Shown here: positions 43,409 through 53,152 of the stretch, piece by piece | How the letters are laid out: every line of letters starts with the position of its first letter | Position numbering within the stretch: position 1 is the first letter of the stretch | Source: Bacteroidales bacterium | GTDB lineage: Bacteria; Bacteroidota; Bacteroidia; Bacteroidales; UBA1556 | DNA: 57,218 bases | Direction: 5' to 3' | Assembly: GCA_023146135.1 (NCBI GenBank) | Contig: JAGLCR010000008.1 | Location: 1-57,218, forward strand | Position numbers and translations under genes: made by a program | The notes under the pieces: model-generated | The model's database searches: none | The model's input: the letters and a program-made list of their open reading frames with translations, nothing else | Told to the model about the DNA's origin: nothing

Positions 43409-43439
43409 CAAAAATACGGTATTTATATATTGAATCAAA
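43409..43439 (-). promoter_or_regulatory. Textbook Bacteroidota promoter of the GT2 gene
   Basis: On the minus strand TTTG (43439-43436) is followed after exactly 19 bases by TATTTTTG (43416-43409). This matches the TTTG-N19-TAnnTTTG consensus in both boxes. The start codon lies 24 bases downstream. Confidence 0.8.
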
Positions 43440-43441
43440 GC

Positions 43442-46111
43442 CTATTTTCCTTCAGGATAATAACTATCGAAGAATTTGCGATAGCCGTCGAGGTCCTTGC
43501 TTTGATACAGTCGTTGGTAGTTTCCCCTTGATATCACAAAGTAGTTTCCTCCTACACGCTTTATCATTCCGTAAAGTACCGTATTTCTACGAATGGTTTT
43601 GAAGTATTTTAATGAGGCCGCTTTATCATCAAAGTTGCCTACCGAAACAAGAAGAATATCTTCATTTATTGGCAATGTTTTTACTTTAAGATCTTTAAGT
43701 CCAAAATACTTTTTATTATGATTGGATAAGCGTTTAGTTAACTCCCTTATTTTAAGATTTCGCTGATCAGCAAGAATCATAAACATATGCGTTTCGCCTG
43801 AGTTGTACACATATATGGTTGCAGGAGCATCATCTTCTCCATTGGACCCATCTGATTTTTTTCCTTCTTTGTTGGGGCTTGATGCTTCTTGTAAGCTTTT
43901 AATTATATCAACCGCCACAGGCTTAACTTCACTATTAGGATAATCATTTACTACCACATTTAATGCCGTGATAAAGGCTGCTGTATCACTAGTAGTTTTG
44001 CCAATGCAAAGAGCATTTAGCATTTCAAACTTTGCCAATAAATCAACCTCTTCAGTATGATATTTTTTTGCAAGATTATTATTTAGCTTCACGTTTTTAT
44101 ACTTCCCTGCAAGATATAATTGATAGGTCTCTTTATAAAAATCTTTTGCTCTATTTGCCTCTTTTGCAAGCTTATCAAAATATTTTGGGTCCTGTAATAT
44201 TTTAGCATAATCACTCTCCGGAAACTCTTGTATAAGTAATTTTTTATATCTATTTGCCTCACTAGTAATGCCCTGCTGATTATATAACTGATATAAGTGA
44301 TAATATGTTTGAGGAGCATAATCTCCTTTTGGATAGCGGTCAATTAATTTTTCAAATGAATTGGCTGCTTCATCCGTATTTTTTAGTTTTTCCTTATAGA
44401 TAATACCCATATTAAACAATGCCCGTTCAATTTTAAAGTTTGAAGAATCCATCATTTGCTCGCTAAGTGGAATGTTTTGCAAATAATAATCACGAGAGTA
44501 CTTATCGTTGGAGGCAGCACTGGCAGAAGTTGATGAGGTATCTCCATCAGCATCATCTTCACCGCCCTCTTCATCACTTCCGTTCATACTCATATCTTCC
44601 ATGCGACTCTGTTTATCGCTTCTGCGCCAATCATCTTCTAATTTCCGATTGCCCCATTTTTGCATAAACTCACTACGCCCTGCACCCAAAGAAGCGGTAT
44701 TATAAAAGTACCACTTATTGGAGCCCGAACCTGTAACCGAACGAGGCCCCTGCCGAGTAGATTCTGCAAATTGCATGTTTTCTTGTCGCAAAGTTTCAGC
44801 CTCCTTCGCCTTCTTCTCTTTATACTTCAGTTCCTCAATATAATTGTCTATCAATTTATTTCTCTCATACGAGCTCATCGCCGCTAGCTTCTGAAGACTA
44901 TCTTCTGTTTGAACAATTAATAGATTTGTTACTAATTCGGTTAGTATGATTTTTCTATCGTTTAGCACATCATAATCAGGATAGTCCTTGGGAAGAAACA
45001 TCATCGTGCTGTCATAATATGCCTGTGCATAGGTATACTCTTTTTTCTCAAAATATAAACCCGCAAGTTGCAATGCAGAAAATGCTTTTTGCTTATTATT
45101 TGTAGTACTCGTTTGTACCGATTTTTTAAGATAGCCCATGGCTTCTTTAGTATGCTTTTCCTTTAAAGCAACCTGAGCAAGAGCATAATATATCTGATCT
45201 AGATAATCTTCATTTTTAATATCCTTAAGCATTTTATTCAATTGCTTATATACTTCTTTTGAGTCTCCTCCGGTATAGCATTCTGCCATTTTTATCCGTG
45301 CATTGAAATCCATTTCATAGGAAGGATTATTTTTCAACACTTTGGCAAAAAACCTGGAAGCTCCCTTTAGTTTTTCTCTTTCTTGTTGTACTTGACCCAA
45401 AATAAAAAGCAAACGCGCACGTACAGCCTTTTTATTATTTCGATCAATAGCTAGCTTCAAGTAAGGAATTGCAGCCTCATAATTCTTTGATTTAATATAT
45501 ACATCAGCATATACCATCGGGATCATTTTATACACCTCTTTAGATGTAAGCCCCTGCGAAACACGGTTCTTTATTCCATCCAAATTACTTATGGCATCAT
45601 CATAATCACCTTGGATTCCCTGAACCAATGCAATCCACATTTTGGCATCATACTTTACCGTTTCTTTGGGGTACTTTGTTACGATATATTGAAACACTTG
45701 CTTGGCAATTCCATACTCATGTTTATAAAAACGAGCTTGTCCAATCATTAAATAACTATAGTACACCCATTTTACATTCTCCTTTTTACCAAAAAACATG
45801 GAGTGCTTGTGAACCACAAGGGAAGCTTTCAAAATTGACCTATCTAATTTTGGGTAAGCAGCCTGCACATCTTCATTTGTAGCCAATTCAAATACATCTA
45901 GAATTTGAGTATAATCATCTTTATGCGCATCTTTAATCTCAACAATAGCCTCATCTAAACTAACTTCTCCATTATAATAGGCATTATAATGGGCAGTTAA
46001 ATTATGATATACACGACGATTCCACTTATTCTTCTTGGTAGAACAAGCTGAAGCTAATAAAAAAATCATTCCCCAAAGAATGATTAGGGTATATATCTTT
46101 CGAATTTTCAA
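43442..46111 (-). CDS. sprE: T9SS accessory TPR lipoprotein SprE/PorW
   Basis: SprE (PorW) is a lipoprotein of the type IX secretion and gliding apparatus in Bacteroidota. The 889-residue protein has a lipobox (LASAC, C23). The opening CSTKKNKWNRRVYHNLTAHYNAYYNGE is the signature start of this family. A long array of TPR-like helical hairpins covers about 40-720, for example YDDAISNLDGIKN near 185 and ANSFEKLIDRYPKGDYAP near 580. An acidic low-complexity insert (EEGGEDDADGD) is near 525. It supports export of the T9SS cargo found across this window. No other core T9SS genes are adjacent. Confidence 0.9.
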   Translation of the reverse strand: MKIRKIYTLIILWGMIFLLASACSTKKNKWNRRVYHNLTAHYNAYYNGEVSLDEAIVEIKDAHKDDYTQILDVFELATNEDVQAAYPKLDRSILKASLVVHKHSMFFGKKENVKWVYYSYLMIGQARFYKHEYGIAKQVFQYIVTKYPKETVKYDAKMWIALVQGIQGDYDDAISNLDGIKNRVSQGLTSKEVYKMIPMVYADVYIKSKNYEAAIPYLKLAIDRNNKKAVRARLLFILGQVQQEREKLKGASRFFAKVLKNNPSYEMDFNARIKMAECYTGGDSKEVYKQLNKMLKDIKNEDYLDQIYYALAQVALKEKHTKEAMGYLKKSVQTSTTNNKQKAFSALQLAGLYFEKKEYTYAQAYYDSTMMFLPKDYPDYDVLNDRKIILTELVTNLLIVQTEDSLQKLAAMSSYERNKLIDNYIEELKYKEKKAKEAETLRQENMQFAESTRQGPRSVTGSGSNKWYFYNTASLGAGRSEFMQKWGNRKLEDDWRRSDKQSRMEDMSMNGSDEEGGEDDADGDTSSTSASAASNDKYSRDYYLQNIPLSEQMMDSSNFKIERALFNMGIIYKEKLKNTDEAANSFEKLIDRYPKGDYAPQTYYHLYQLYNQQGITSEANRYKKLLIQEFPESDYAKILQDPKYFDKLAKEANRAKDFYKETYQLYLAGKYKNVKLNNNLAKKYHTEEVDLLAKFEMLNALCIGKTTSDTAAFITALNVVVNDYPNSEVKPVAVDIIKSLQEASSPNKEGKKSDGSNGEDDAPATIYVYNSGETHMFMILADQRNLKIRELTKRLSNHNKKYFGLKDLKVKTLPINEDILLVSVGNFDDKAASLKYFKTIRRNTVLYGMIKRVGGNYFVISRGNYQRLYQSKDLDGYRKFFDSYYPEGK

Positions 46112-46428
46112 TAGATTAATCTTAAAAATTGACTGTCGTGATGACTAAACTCCTAAAAGGCAAAAATATTTTATTTTCACCACAAAATGAAAGAAAATTA
46201 TGTATTTATATTTTTCAAAGCATTTCAATTGAGAAATATCAATGAAATATGACTTTTACAAGCGTTTTTTTACTAATTATTATTTTGAAGCGCTACAATT
46301 AATCTAGTGGTTTTTTCTCTTTTACTTTTTCAGCCGAAAAAAGTAGCAAAAAAGCTTACGTTTTGATTAGCAATAGGTATATTAAGAGATTAGAAAGCTT
46401 AAATTCTTATATTTGTAAAAAAAATACA
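46112..46428. other. Divergent promoter region between sprE and the HhH gene
   Basis: A leftward TATTTTTG box (forward CAAAAATA at 46161-46168) suits sprE, and a rightward TATATTTG at 46408-46415 suits the HhH gene. Between them a hairpin ACTTTTT-CAGCCG-AAAAAAGT is centred near 46334, AT-rich and of unknown role. I see no ORF or RNA gene here. An upstream TTG at 46363 would extend the HhH frame but lies before the -7 box, so it is rejected as a start. Confidence 0.5.
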
Positions 46429-47322
46429 ATGCAACAATCATTTAAGGAAGCATTTACTTTCAATAAAGCAGAACGAAGAGGAATCTTTATCCTTTTACTT
46501 CTTGCTTTCTTATTGTTGTTTTACAATGTATTTGGTCCTTTTAACATTGACTTTATTGCTAAAGATACAAATTTTGAATACCAGCTTGGCGTCTTTTTAA
46601 CTACCAAGGAAAAGGAAGAACTAAAGAAACAAACTGCCCTATTACAAAAACAGATTGCTTCCAAAACTCGCCCCAAGAAACGAAAAATTAACCCCCACCC
46701 ATTTGATCCTAATGTAATGACACATAAGCAATGGTTAGAATTAGGATTGAGTGAAAAGCAGGCAAAAACCATTGAAAAATACAAAAGAAAAGGCGGTAGT
46801 TTTAGGGAGCCTGAGGATTTCAGAAAAATTTATTGTATTTCTGAGGAAGAGTATGAACAACTCAGCCCCTTCATTATCATTAATATATTGGAATATGAAG
46901 ATGAGCCAATGGAAGATATAAGTTTTCTACTGAGTATTAACGAAGTAAATATTGATGAAATACAATGCGTAAAAGGTATTGGGCCTGCTTTTGCTAAAAG
47001 AATTGTCAACTACAGGAAACTTTTAGGTGGTTATACCAATTTGAATCAGCTTTATGAGGTTTATGGAATGGATACCATTAGGTATTTACAAATAAGTCCA
47101 TTTTTCGAAATAAATACCGATTCTATTCGACGCCTATCTCTTAAATCATCAAGCTATTCACAATTGATACGCCATCCCTATCTCTCTAAAGATATTGCCT
47201 ATGAAATAACGAATTATAGAAAAATGCACGGTGATTTTAACAAGCTTGAGGACCTCAAAAAAATTAGCATTATAAACGATACACTCTATCAAAAAATTTA
47301 CCTTTACTTTGCACTCGATTAA
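46429..47322 (+). CDS. Membrane-anchored helix-hairpin-helix protein (ComEA-like)
   Basis: The 297-residue protein starts with a hydrophilic stretch and a single membrane segment (about 18-34, GIFILLLLAFLLLFYN), then a basic linker. Three or four helix-hairpin-helix units follow. They include LSEKQAKTIEKYKRKGGSFREPEDF near 105-130, INEVNIDEIQCVKGIGPAFAKRIVNYRKLLGGYTNLNQL near 165-205, and a last RHPYLSKDIAYEITNYRKMHGDF near 245. HhH repeats of this kind bind DNA non-specifically, as in ComEA, where the membrane-anchored protein takes up DNA. Role in DNA uptake or in another envelope process is inferred. It is 15 bases before the POT transporter gene. Confidence 0.82.
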   Translation: MQQSFKEAFTFNKAERRGIFILLLLAFLLLFYNVFGPFNIDFIAKDTNFEYQLGVFLTTKEKEELKKQTALLQKQIASKTRPKKRKINPHPFDPNVMTHKQWLELGLSEKQAKTIEKYKRKGGSFREPEDFRKIYCISEEEYEQLSPFIIINILEYEDEPMEDISFLLSINEVNIDEIQCVKGIGPAFAKRIVNYRKLLGGYTNLNQLYEVYGMDTIRYLQISPFFEINTDSIRRLSLKSSSYSQLIRHPYLSKDIAYEITNYRKMHGDFNKLEDLKKISIINDTLYQKIYLYFALD

Positions 47323-47337
47323 AAAAAGCAAAGATTT

Positions 47338-48780
47338 ATGAGTAGTGTAATAGGAACAATGAAGAAATTCCCAAAAACCTTTTGGGTAGCAAATACGATA
47401 GAACTTTTTGAGCGTTGGGCATGGTATGGTTTTTTCATGCTTTTTGCAAACTATTTAACAGGCTCGTCAGATGTCGGGGGTTTGGAATTTACTCAAACAC
47501 AAAAAGGAATGATAATGGGAATTGGAACAGGAATTCTCTATTTCTTACCTGTCATAACAGGTTCCATTGCCGATAAATACGGATATAAAAAAGTTTTAAT
47601 ACTAGCCTTTACCATATATACATCAGCATTTATTTTGCTCCCCATGTTCGACTCTTTTACCGGAGTGTTCATTATGTATTTATACTTGGCTTTGGGCGCC
47701 GCCCTCTTCAAGCCTGTTATATCAGCCACTATCGCTAAAACCACCACAGATGAAACAGCATCAATTGGATTTGGCATTTTCTATCTAATGGTTAATCTTG
47801 GCGCATTTTTGGGGCCCATGATTACCTTAATCTTCAAATCTGCATCTTACGATATGGTATTTCATATTTCTGCAGGTATTATTGCGCTGAATTTCATTCT
47901 CTTATTGTTTTATAAAGAGCCTGGTAGAAAAAAGGTTGAAGGTAGTTTTATGGATACTATGTCAGAAGTATTTACAAATATCGTGGTAGTTCTTAAGGAT
48001 CTAAAATTCGTTGTTTTCCTAATTATTATTTCTGGTTTTTGGACCATGTATAACCAGCTATTCTTCACGCTACCTGTTTTTATCACCCAGTGGGTAGACT
48101 CATCAGCAATGTTCTATTTCTTTCAAAACCACTGGTCCTTTATCTCTGAAACCTATGGTGAAGGAAACCAACTTGGGTCAGAATTTATCACCAATTTCGA
48201 TGCAATGTTTATAATTATTTTCCAACTGATTGTGTCAAGTGTGGTAATGAAAAAGAAGCCTCTCGGTACCATGATAACAGGAATAATTATTTCATCTATT
48301 GGTATGGCATTAACACTTTTTACTCAAAACGTATTATACACAATGGTAGCAATATTTATTTTTGCTATTGGTGAAATGACAGCCTCCCCCAAAATAACTG
48401 AATATATTGGTCGCATAGCACCAGCTGATAAAAAAGCCCTATATATGGGATACTCATTTATTCCCGTATTTTTGGGTAATATATTTGCAGGCTTTATCTC
48501 TGGAAATGTTTATCAAAACATGTCTGATAAGATTTCGCTCTTAAAGGAAGAAGTAGCTTTGCGTGGAATCAATATTCCTGAAATAAGCCATACCTTTTCT
48601 CAAAATGATTATGTACATATGGCTGAACAAAAAATGGGAATGAGCTCCACAGAACTTACCAACTACCTTTGGAACAACTATCACCCAGCAAATATTTGGA
48701 TGATTATTGCTGGTATTGGACTGCTTTCGGCTGTTAGCTTAATGTTTTACAATCGGTTTCTAATAAACTCTGAAAACTAG
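47338..48780 (+). CDS. POT/PTR-family proton-coupled peptide transporter
   Basis: This major-facilitator protein of 480 residues has about 12-14 membrane segments. The POT-family signature is visible in helix 1, where TIELFERWAWYGFF matches ExxERFxYYG, and in the GSIADKYGYKK loop near 77. It should import di- and tripeptides, or related substrates, with protons across the inner membrane. Peptide products of the secreted C25 proteases could be substrates, which is a plausible but unproven link. An extra non-conserved loop (about 240-285, with QNHWSFISETYGEGNQ) lies between helices near the middle. The gene follows the HhH gene closely, so the two are likely cotranscribed. Confidence 0.85.
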   Translation: MSSVIGTMKKFPKTFWVANTIELFERWAWYGFFMLFANYLTGSSDVGGLEFTQTQKGMIMGIGTGILYFLPVITGSIADKYGYKKVLILAFTIYTSAFILLPMFDSFTGVFIMYLYLALGAALFKPVISATIAKTTTDETASIGFGIFYLMVNLGAFLGPMITLIFKSASYDMVFHISAGIIALNFILLLFYKEPGRKKVEGSFMDTMSEVFTNIVVVLKDLKFVVFLIIISGFWTMYNQLFFTLPVFITQWVDSSAMFYFFQNHWSFISETYGEGNQLGSEFITNFDAMFIIIFQLIVSSVVMKKKPLGTMITGIIISSIGMALTLFTQNVLYTMVAIFIFAIGEMTASPKITEYIGRIAPADKKALYMGYSFIPVFLGNIFAGFISGNVYQNMSDKISLLKEEVALRGINIPEISHTFSQNDYVHMAEQKMGMSSTELTNYLWNNYHPANIWMIIAGIGLLSAVSLMFYNRFLINSEN

Positions 48781-48905
48781 TGTATTTGTATTGGCTTATT
48801 TTGCACATAAAGTCTATTTACATTGTATAATATAGACACCTATGGCTATATAGATTTTTAATGGTTTTTTGTATTCACAAGCCAAAATCTGAATGGTTTA
48901 TTTAC

Positions 48906-48913
48906 TACATTTG
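48906..48913 (+). promoter_or_regulatory. -7 promoter box of the second C25 protease gene
   Basis: TACATTTG is a perfect TAnnTTTG box 38 bases before the ATG. No clear -33 element lies at normal spacing. Confidence 0.6.
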
Positions 48914-48951
48914 CGTTTTGAGAAAATAATACACACACACATTTTATATTT

Positions 48952-51900
48952 ATGAAGTCAATTATTCTAATCACCTTAGTTTTAGCATTTTCAAGTCTAT
49001 TTGCACAAACCAACTATATAAGCTTTTCGGGACATAGCACAAAAGTTGAGCTTAGAGAGCCTTTGCGCTCATTAAAGGACAATGGGGTTGATGGTTTGCA
49101 AGTTTCTTACCATTTTGATGCAATGAATGCCATCGAAAAGAAAGAGCGAAAGCAAGTTTTTCATCAGTTGTATATAAAAGATTTTAGTCATCTACAAGAA
49201 GTTGGTAAGCCAGCTTTACCTACTCATATTGATTTAGTTGCGATTCCTGAAGGAGCAGATTACGAACTTATCATATCAAGAGATGTGCCTCTTTTGAAAA
49301 AAGGAATTAAGGTTTACCCTGCTTTACAGCCAGCACGTGATACCGAAGGGGCAGCCGAACCAAGTTTTGAAATTGATAATGAGTTTTATAAAACAAATAG
49401 TCTATTTCCTGCCGAGCCAGTTATGATTAAGGAAATTGTTGTTATTCGTGGTTTGCGTTATGCAATGATTCAAATATGCCCTGCACAATATAATCCATCA
49501 ACGGATCAATTATTTTTACATGAGAATGTAAATTATGAAATTAGATTTAAAAAAGCTGATCGTTTTATTGATGTAAGTCAACATAGTCAGCATGCGCTAA
49601 ATATATTAACAAACTATGCCTTAAACGGTAAATCTATCAAGCAAGAATCTGATAATTATTTTGCAAACAACCCTCAGCTTTTGCCTTCTGGAAATAGTAA
49701 GAATTATATTATTATTACGCATTCAAACTTTCTTGCCGCAGCTGATTCCTTAGCAAAGTGGAAAAGACAAATGGGCTATACTGTAGAAATAGTATCGCAG
49801 GGTTCATGGACTTCCACTCAAGTAAAAAATGCAGTACATACACGTTATTCAAATTGGACTCCGAAGCCCGATTACCTAGTAATTCTTGGAGACCATCAAT
49901 TTGTTCCGGCTGAGATGTTTACCACACCTGGTTATAATGACCCATTTGGCTCAGATTTATATTTCGTTTGTATGGATGGCACTGGTGATTATATTCCAGA
50001 TATGGCCAAAGGTCGTATTTCAGCTAACTCCTCTGCTGATGCACTATTGCAGGTTAGCAAGATGATAAATTATGAACGCAATCCTGTATCAGACACTAGC
50101 TTTTATCAAAATGGCTTAAACTGTGCACAGTTTCAAGATGATAATAACGATGGCTACGCAGATCGTAGATTTGCACATACTAGCGAAGATATTCGTGACT
50201 ATACTACTGGCTTAGGATATAGCGTACAGCGTATTTATTATGCCTCAAGTAACGTTACCCCTTTACATTACAATAACGGATATTACTCCAATGGCCAGTC
50301 TATTCCATCTGTTCTAAAAAAATCAAATGGCTATGCTTGGAATGGTGGTTCAACAGATATTAAGAACTCCATCAATGCAGGCAAATTTTATGTATTTCAT
50401 CGCGATCATGGTTATGCAGGAGGTTATGGATGGGCACATCCCTATTTTGTGAACAGCAAAATTACTGGATTAACCAATGGGGCCAAATTGCCCGTTGTAT
50501 TTAGTATCAATTGCCATACTGGAGAATTTACTTTACCATCTTGTTTTGCCGAAACATTCATGCGCAGAGCCAACGGCGGAGCTGTTGGCGTGGTTGCTGC
50601 ATCATACTATAGTTATAGTGGTAATAATGATGGTTTCTCCTTAGGTTTGGTTGATGCTATTTGGTCAAGTCCTGGAGTGATTCCTGCTTTTGGAAGCGGT
50701 GGAAACTACAACCCTAATGTTACACCTCATACTGATATTGTAAAAATGGGAGATGTGTTGAATCAAGGATTGATACGAGGTGTTGAAACCTGGGGAGGAA
50801 GCAGTTCAAGTATAAGATATACTCATGAACTATTTCATTATTTTGGTGATCCAGCAATGCGTATTTGGACTCAAACACCCCAAACGATAACTGCTACATT
50901 TAGCTCCACCATTAACTGTACCGATACGGCACTGATGATTACAAATTGTAATGACTCAAGTGCAATGGTAACACTGATGAGCAATGATATATTGATATCA
51001 AGAATCGTATTACAAAATGGTAGCGGGGCACTTCCTTTAGCAGGTTTACAAGGCTCGTCGTTTACATTGAGTTTTACTGGTCGAAACATGCGCCCTCTAT
51101 TTGCCAGCATTAATTTGGGTGCAGGAGGATCTTTAAGTGGTTTTAGCAGCATTAATTCAAATATTTGTAAAGGTGATAGCTTGGGACAAGTAACAATTTA
51201 TCCTGCTTGTGGTACACCACCTTATCAAATTTTGTGGTCAACAGGTGATACTACCATGACCATAGATAGTGCTATAGCAGGCCTTTACTCTTTCATCTTA
51301 TCCGATGCAACAAACACTACCATATATGATACTATAAGCGTATCAGAACCTAGTCAAGCATTGCAGGTTTTATCAACAGTAAATGATGCAAAGTGTTATT
51401 TTCAAAGCAATGGCTCAATTGTTCTTAATATTCAAGGAGGAGCAAACCCTTATGTTTGTCAATGGAGCACAGGTTCATCTAGTACAAATCTAATAAATGT
51501 TTCTGCAAATTCTTATAGTGTCGATGTAACAGACTCCTTTGGATGTGTAGTACATGAATCCTTTGTTGTTAATCAACCAGATCCATTAAGCTTAACAACT
51601 TCAACTACAAATGATCTCACTGGTAATTGCTCTGGAACAGCCACTGCAACAGTAACTGGTGGAATTACTCCCTATTCCTATTTGTGGAACGATCCTAATG
51701 TACAAACTACAGTAACTGCAACTGGATTATGTAAAGGAATGTATAAGGTAACGGTTACCGACTCTAATTTATGTAAAACATATCGTACTTTGTTTATTGA
51801 AAATACGGTGGGCATAAACGAAAGTAATTCAATGGTCGGTATTTCTGTATATCCAAACCCAAGTAGCGATGGCGTTTTCAATATTAGTATTGAAAGCTCA

Positions 51901-52086
51901 GTAATTAATGATTTCCATTTGATTGTGTATAATAATTTGGGTAAAAGAGTTTTTGAAAAATCAATTTCTGTTGATGGAAAATATCATGAAACCATAAATC
52001 TAAGCACTTTGGCAGCAGGTGTTTATTACTTACAAATTGCCAGCGACAATCAAGTTATCGATCAACGCAACCTGATTATCAAATAA
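48952..52086 (+). CDS. Gingipain-type C25 peptidase with SprB-like repeats and T9SS sorting domain
   Basis: The 1044-residue protein has a signal peptide (ending SLFAQ, residue 19) and a propeptide with GKPALPTHIDLVAIPEGADYEL near 85-106. The C25 domain spans about 245-640 with H486 in HRDHGYAGG and the nucleophile C521 in SINCHTGEF. Residues about 725-960 hold three SprB-type repeats (CKGDSLGQVTI...YQILWSTGDTT; GANPYVCQWSTGSSS; GITPYSYLWNDP), short units used as surface-adhesin spacers. The type A sorting domain starts at SVYPNPSSDGVFNIS and ends VIDQRNLIIK. It should be exported by T9SS and displayed on the surface. It is shorter and differently arranged from the other C25 protein. Confidence 0.9.
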   Translation: MKSIILITLVLAFSSLFAQTNYISFSGHSTKVELREPLRSLKDNGVDGLQVSYHFDAMNAIEKKERKQVFHQLYIKDFSHLQEVGKPALPTHIDLVAIPEGADYELIISRDVPLLKKGIKVYPALQPARDTEGAAEPSFEIDNEFYKTNSLFPAEPVMIKEIVVIRGLRYAMIQICPAQYNPSTDQLFLHENVNYEIRFKKADRFIDVSQHSQHALNILTNYALNGKSIKQESDNYFANNPQLLPSGNSKNYIIITHSNFLAAADSLAKWKRQMGYTVEIVSQGSWTSTQVKNAVHTRYSNWTPKPDYLVILGDHQFVPAEMFTTPGYNDPFGSDLYFVCMDGTGDYIPDMAKGRISANSSADALLQVSKMINYERNPVSDTSFYQNGLNCAQFQDDNNDGYADRRFAHTSEDIRDYTTGLGYSVQRIYYASSNVTPLHYNNGYYSNGQSIPSVLKKSNGYAWNGGSTDIKNSINAGKFYVFHRDHGYAGGYGWAHPYFVNSKITGLTNGAKLPVVFSINCHTGEFTLPSCFAETFMRRANGGAVGVVAASYYSYSGNNDGFSLGLVDAIWSSPGVIPAFGSGGNYNPNVTPHTDIVKMGDVLNQGLIRGVETWGGSSSSIRYTHELFHYFGDPAMRIWTQTPQTITATFSSTINCTDTALMITNCNDSSAMVTLMSNDILISRIVLQNGSGALPLAGLQGSSFTLSFTGRNMRPLFASINLGAGGSLSGFSSINSNICKGDSLGQVTIYPACGTPPYQILWSTGDTTMTIDSAIAGLYSFILSDATNTTIYDTISVSEPSQALQVLSTVNDAKCYFQSNGSIVLNIQGGANPYVCQWSTGSSSTNLINVSANSYSVDVTDSFGCVVHESFVVNQPDPLSLTTSTTNDLTGNCSGTATATVTGGITPYSYLWNDPNVQTTVTATGLCKGMYKVTVTDSNLCKTYRTLFIENTVGINESNSMVGISVYPNPSSDGVFNISIESSVINDFHLIVYNNLGKRVFEKSISVDGKYHETINLSTLAAGVYYLQIASDNQVIDQRNLIIK

Positions 52087-52124
52087 CTTACTTTATCATA
52101 AGGCATTGGCTCAATAGTTTTATG

Positions 52125-52132
52125 TAATTTTG
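52125..52132 (+). promoter_or_regulatory. -7 promoter box of the rluB gene
   Basis: TAATTTTG fits TAnnTTTG, with TTG at 52106-52108 upstream. A TTG codon at 52130 overlaps the box and so cannot be the translation start, which supports ATG 52157. Confidence 0.65.
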
Positions 52133-52156
52133 CAGCAAACTAAGAAACAGAATAAA

Positions 52157-53071
52157 ATGGGACAAAGAATAGGAAAATCACGCCCTCAAAAAGTGCGCGG
52201 AAATGCTAAGAAAGAGGGAGATAAAAAAGGTAATTACTCCAAATTTTATAAAAAGGACGTAAAAAAATCAGATTCCTCAACTGAAAATAAACCACGTCCC
52301 GCTGCAGCTCCTGCTCCCAATAAAAAGCAGAAATCGGAATATTCAGGTTTTGATAAAGACGATTATATGCGCTTGAATAAATATATCGCAAAATCAGGTA
52401 TATGTTCTCGTCGTGAGGCCGACAAATTGATTGAAACAGGAGTAATAACTGTGAACGGTAAACTTGTGGCTGAATTGGGGTTCAAAGTACACCGAAGCGA
52501 TCGAGTGGTATTGGATGGTCAATTACTTACCGCCGAAAAACTACATTATATTCTATTGAACAAGCCTAAAGGTTTTATTACTACCACCGACGACCCACAA
52601 GAGCGTCGCACAGTAATGGGTTTAATAGAAAAAGCTACTGATGATCGTGTTTATCCGGTGGGTAGATTAGACATGAAAACCACTGGCTTATTACTATTTA
52701 CTAATGATGGGGATATTGCCAAGAAATTGACTCACCCCAAACATCGAGTACGTAAAGTGTATCAGATTGGATTAGATAGGGCATTAACAAAAAGTGATAT
52801 GCAAAAAATTATTGATGGTCTAACACTTGAAGATGGTGAAATTATCGTTGATAAAATTGCTTACGTAGAAGGCCATGATAATAAAAAAGAAATTGGTATT
52901 CAGATTCACTCTGGTAGAAATCGAATTGTTAGACGAATTTTTGAGCACCTAGGTTATGAGGTTGTTCGACTTGATCGTGTTGTTTTCGCTGGTCTTACAA
53001 AAAAAGATTTGCCTCGAGGCAAATGGCGTTGGTTAAGTGCTAAAGAAGTGGATTTTCTTAAAATGATATAA
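52157..53071 (+). CDS. rluB: RluB-family pseudouridine synthase
   Basis: RluB-type enzymes convert uridine to pseudouridine in 23S rRNA. The 304-residue protein begins with about 70 lysine-rich, low-complexity residues (KKPR, KGNYSKF, KKDVKK). The S4 RNA-binding domain follows (about 71-120, LNKYIAKSGICSRREADKLI). The catalytic domain has GRLDMKTTGLLLFTNDG with the catalytic D172 and the late block SGRNRIVRRIFEHLGYEV. The basic tail is a Bacteroidota habit in this family. RsuA-type specificity cannot be excluded, but motifs and length fit RluB. An AsmA-like gene follows after 81 bases. Confidence 0.9.
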   Translation: MGQRIGKSRPQKVRGNAKKEGDKKGNYSKFYKKDVKKSDSSTENKPRPAAAPAPNKKQKSEYSGFDKDDYMRLNKYIAKSGICSRREADKLIETGVITVNGKLVAELGFKVHRSDRVVLDGQLLTAEKLHYILLNKPKGFITTTDDPQERRTVMGLIEKATDDRVYPVGRLDMKTTGLLLFTNDGDIAKKLTHPKHRVRKVYQIGLDRALTKSDMQKIIDGLTLEDGEIIVDKIAYVEGHDNKKEIGIQIHSGRNRIVRRIFEHLGYEVVRLDRVVFAGLTKKDLPRGKWRWLSAKEVDFLKMI

Positions 53072-53152
53072 ATGGCTTCATTTTTTCTATCAAATTATGC
53101 GAAACAATAATTCTACTCGTTTCAATAATATACACTAGCCACTTTTTACACA

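Noticed and set aside
52130-52156. TTG start for rluB
   Set aside because: It overlaps the -7 promoter box, so it would not be in the transcript.
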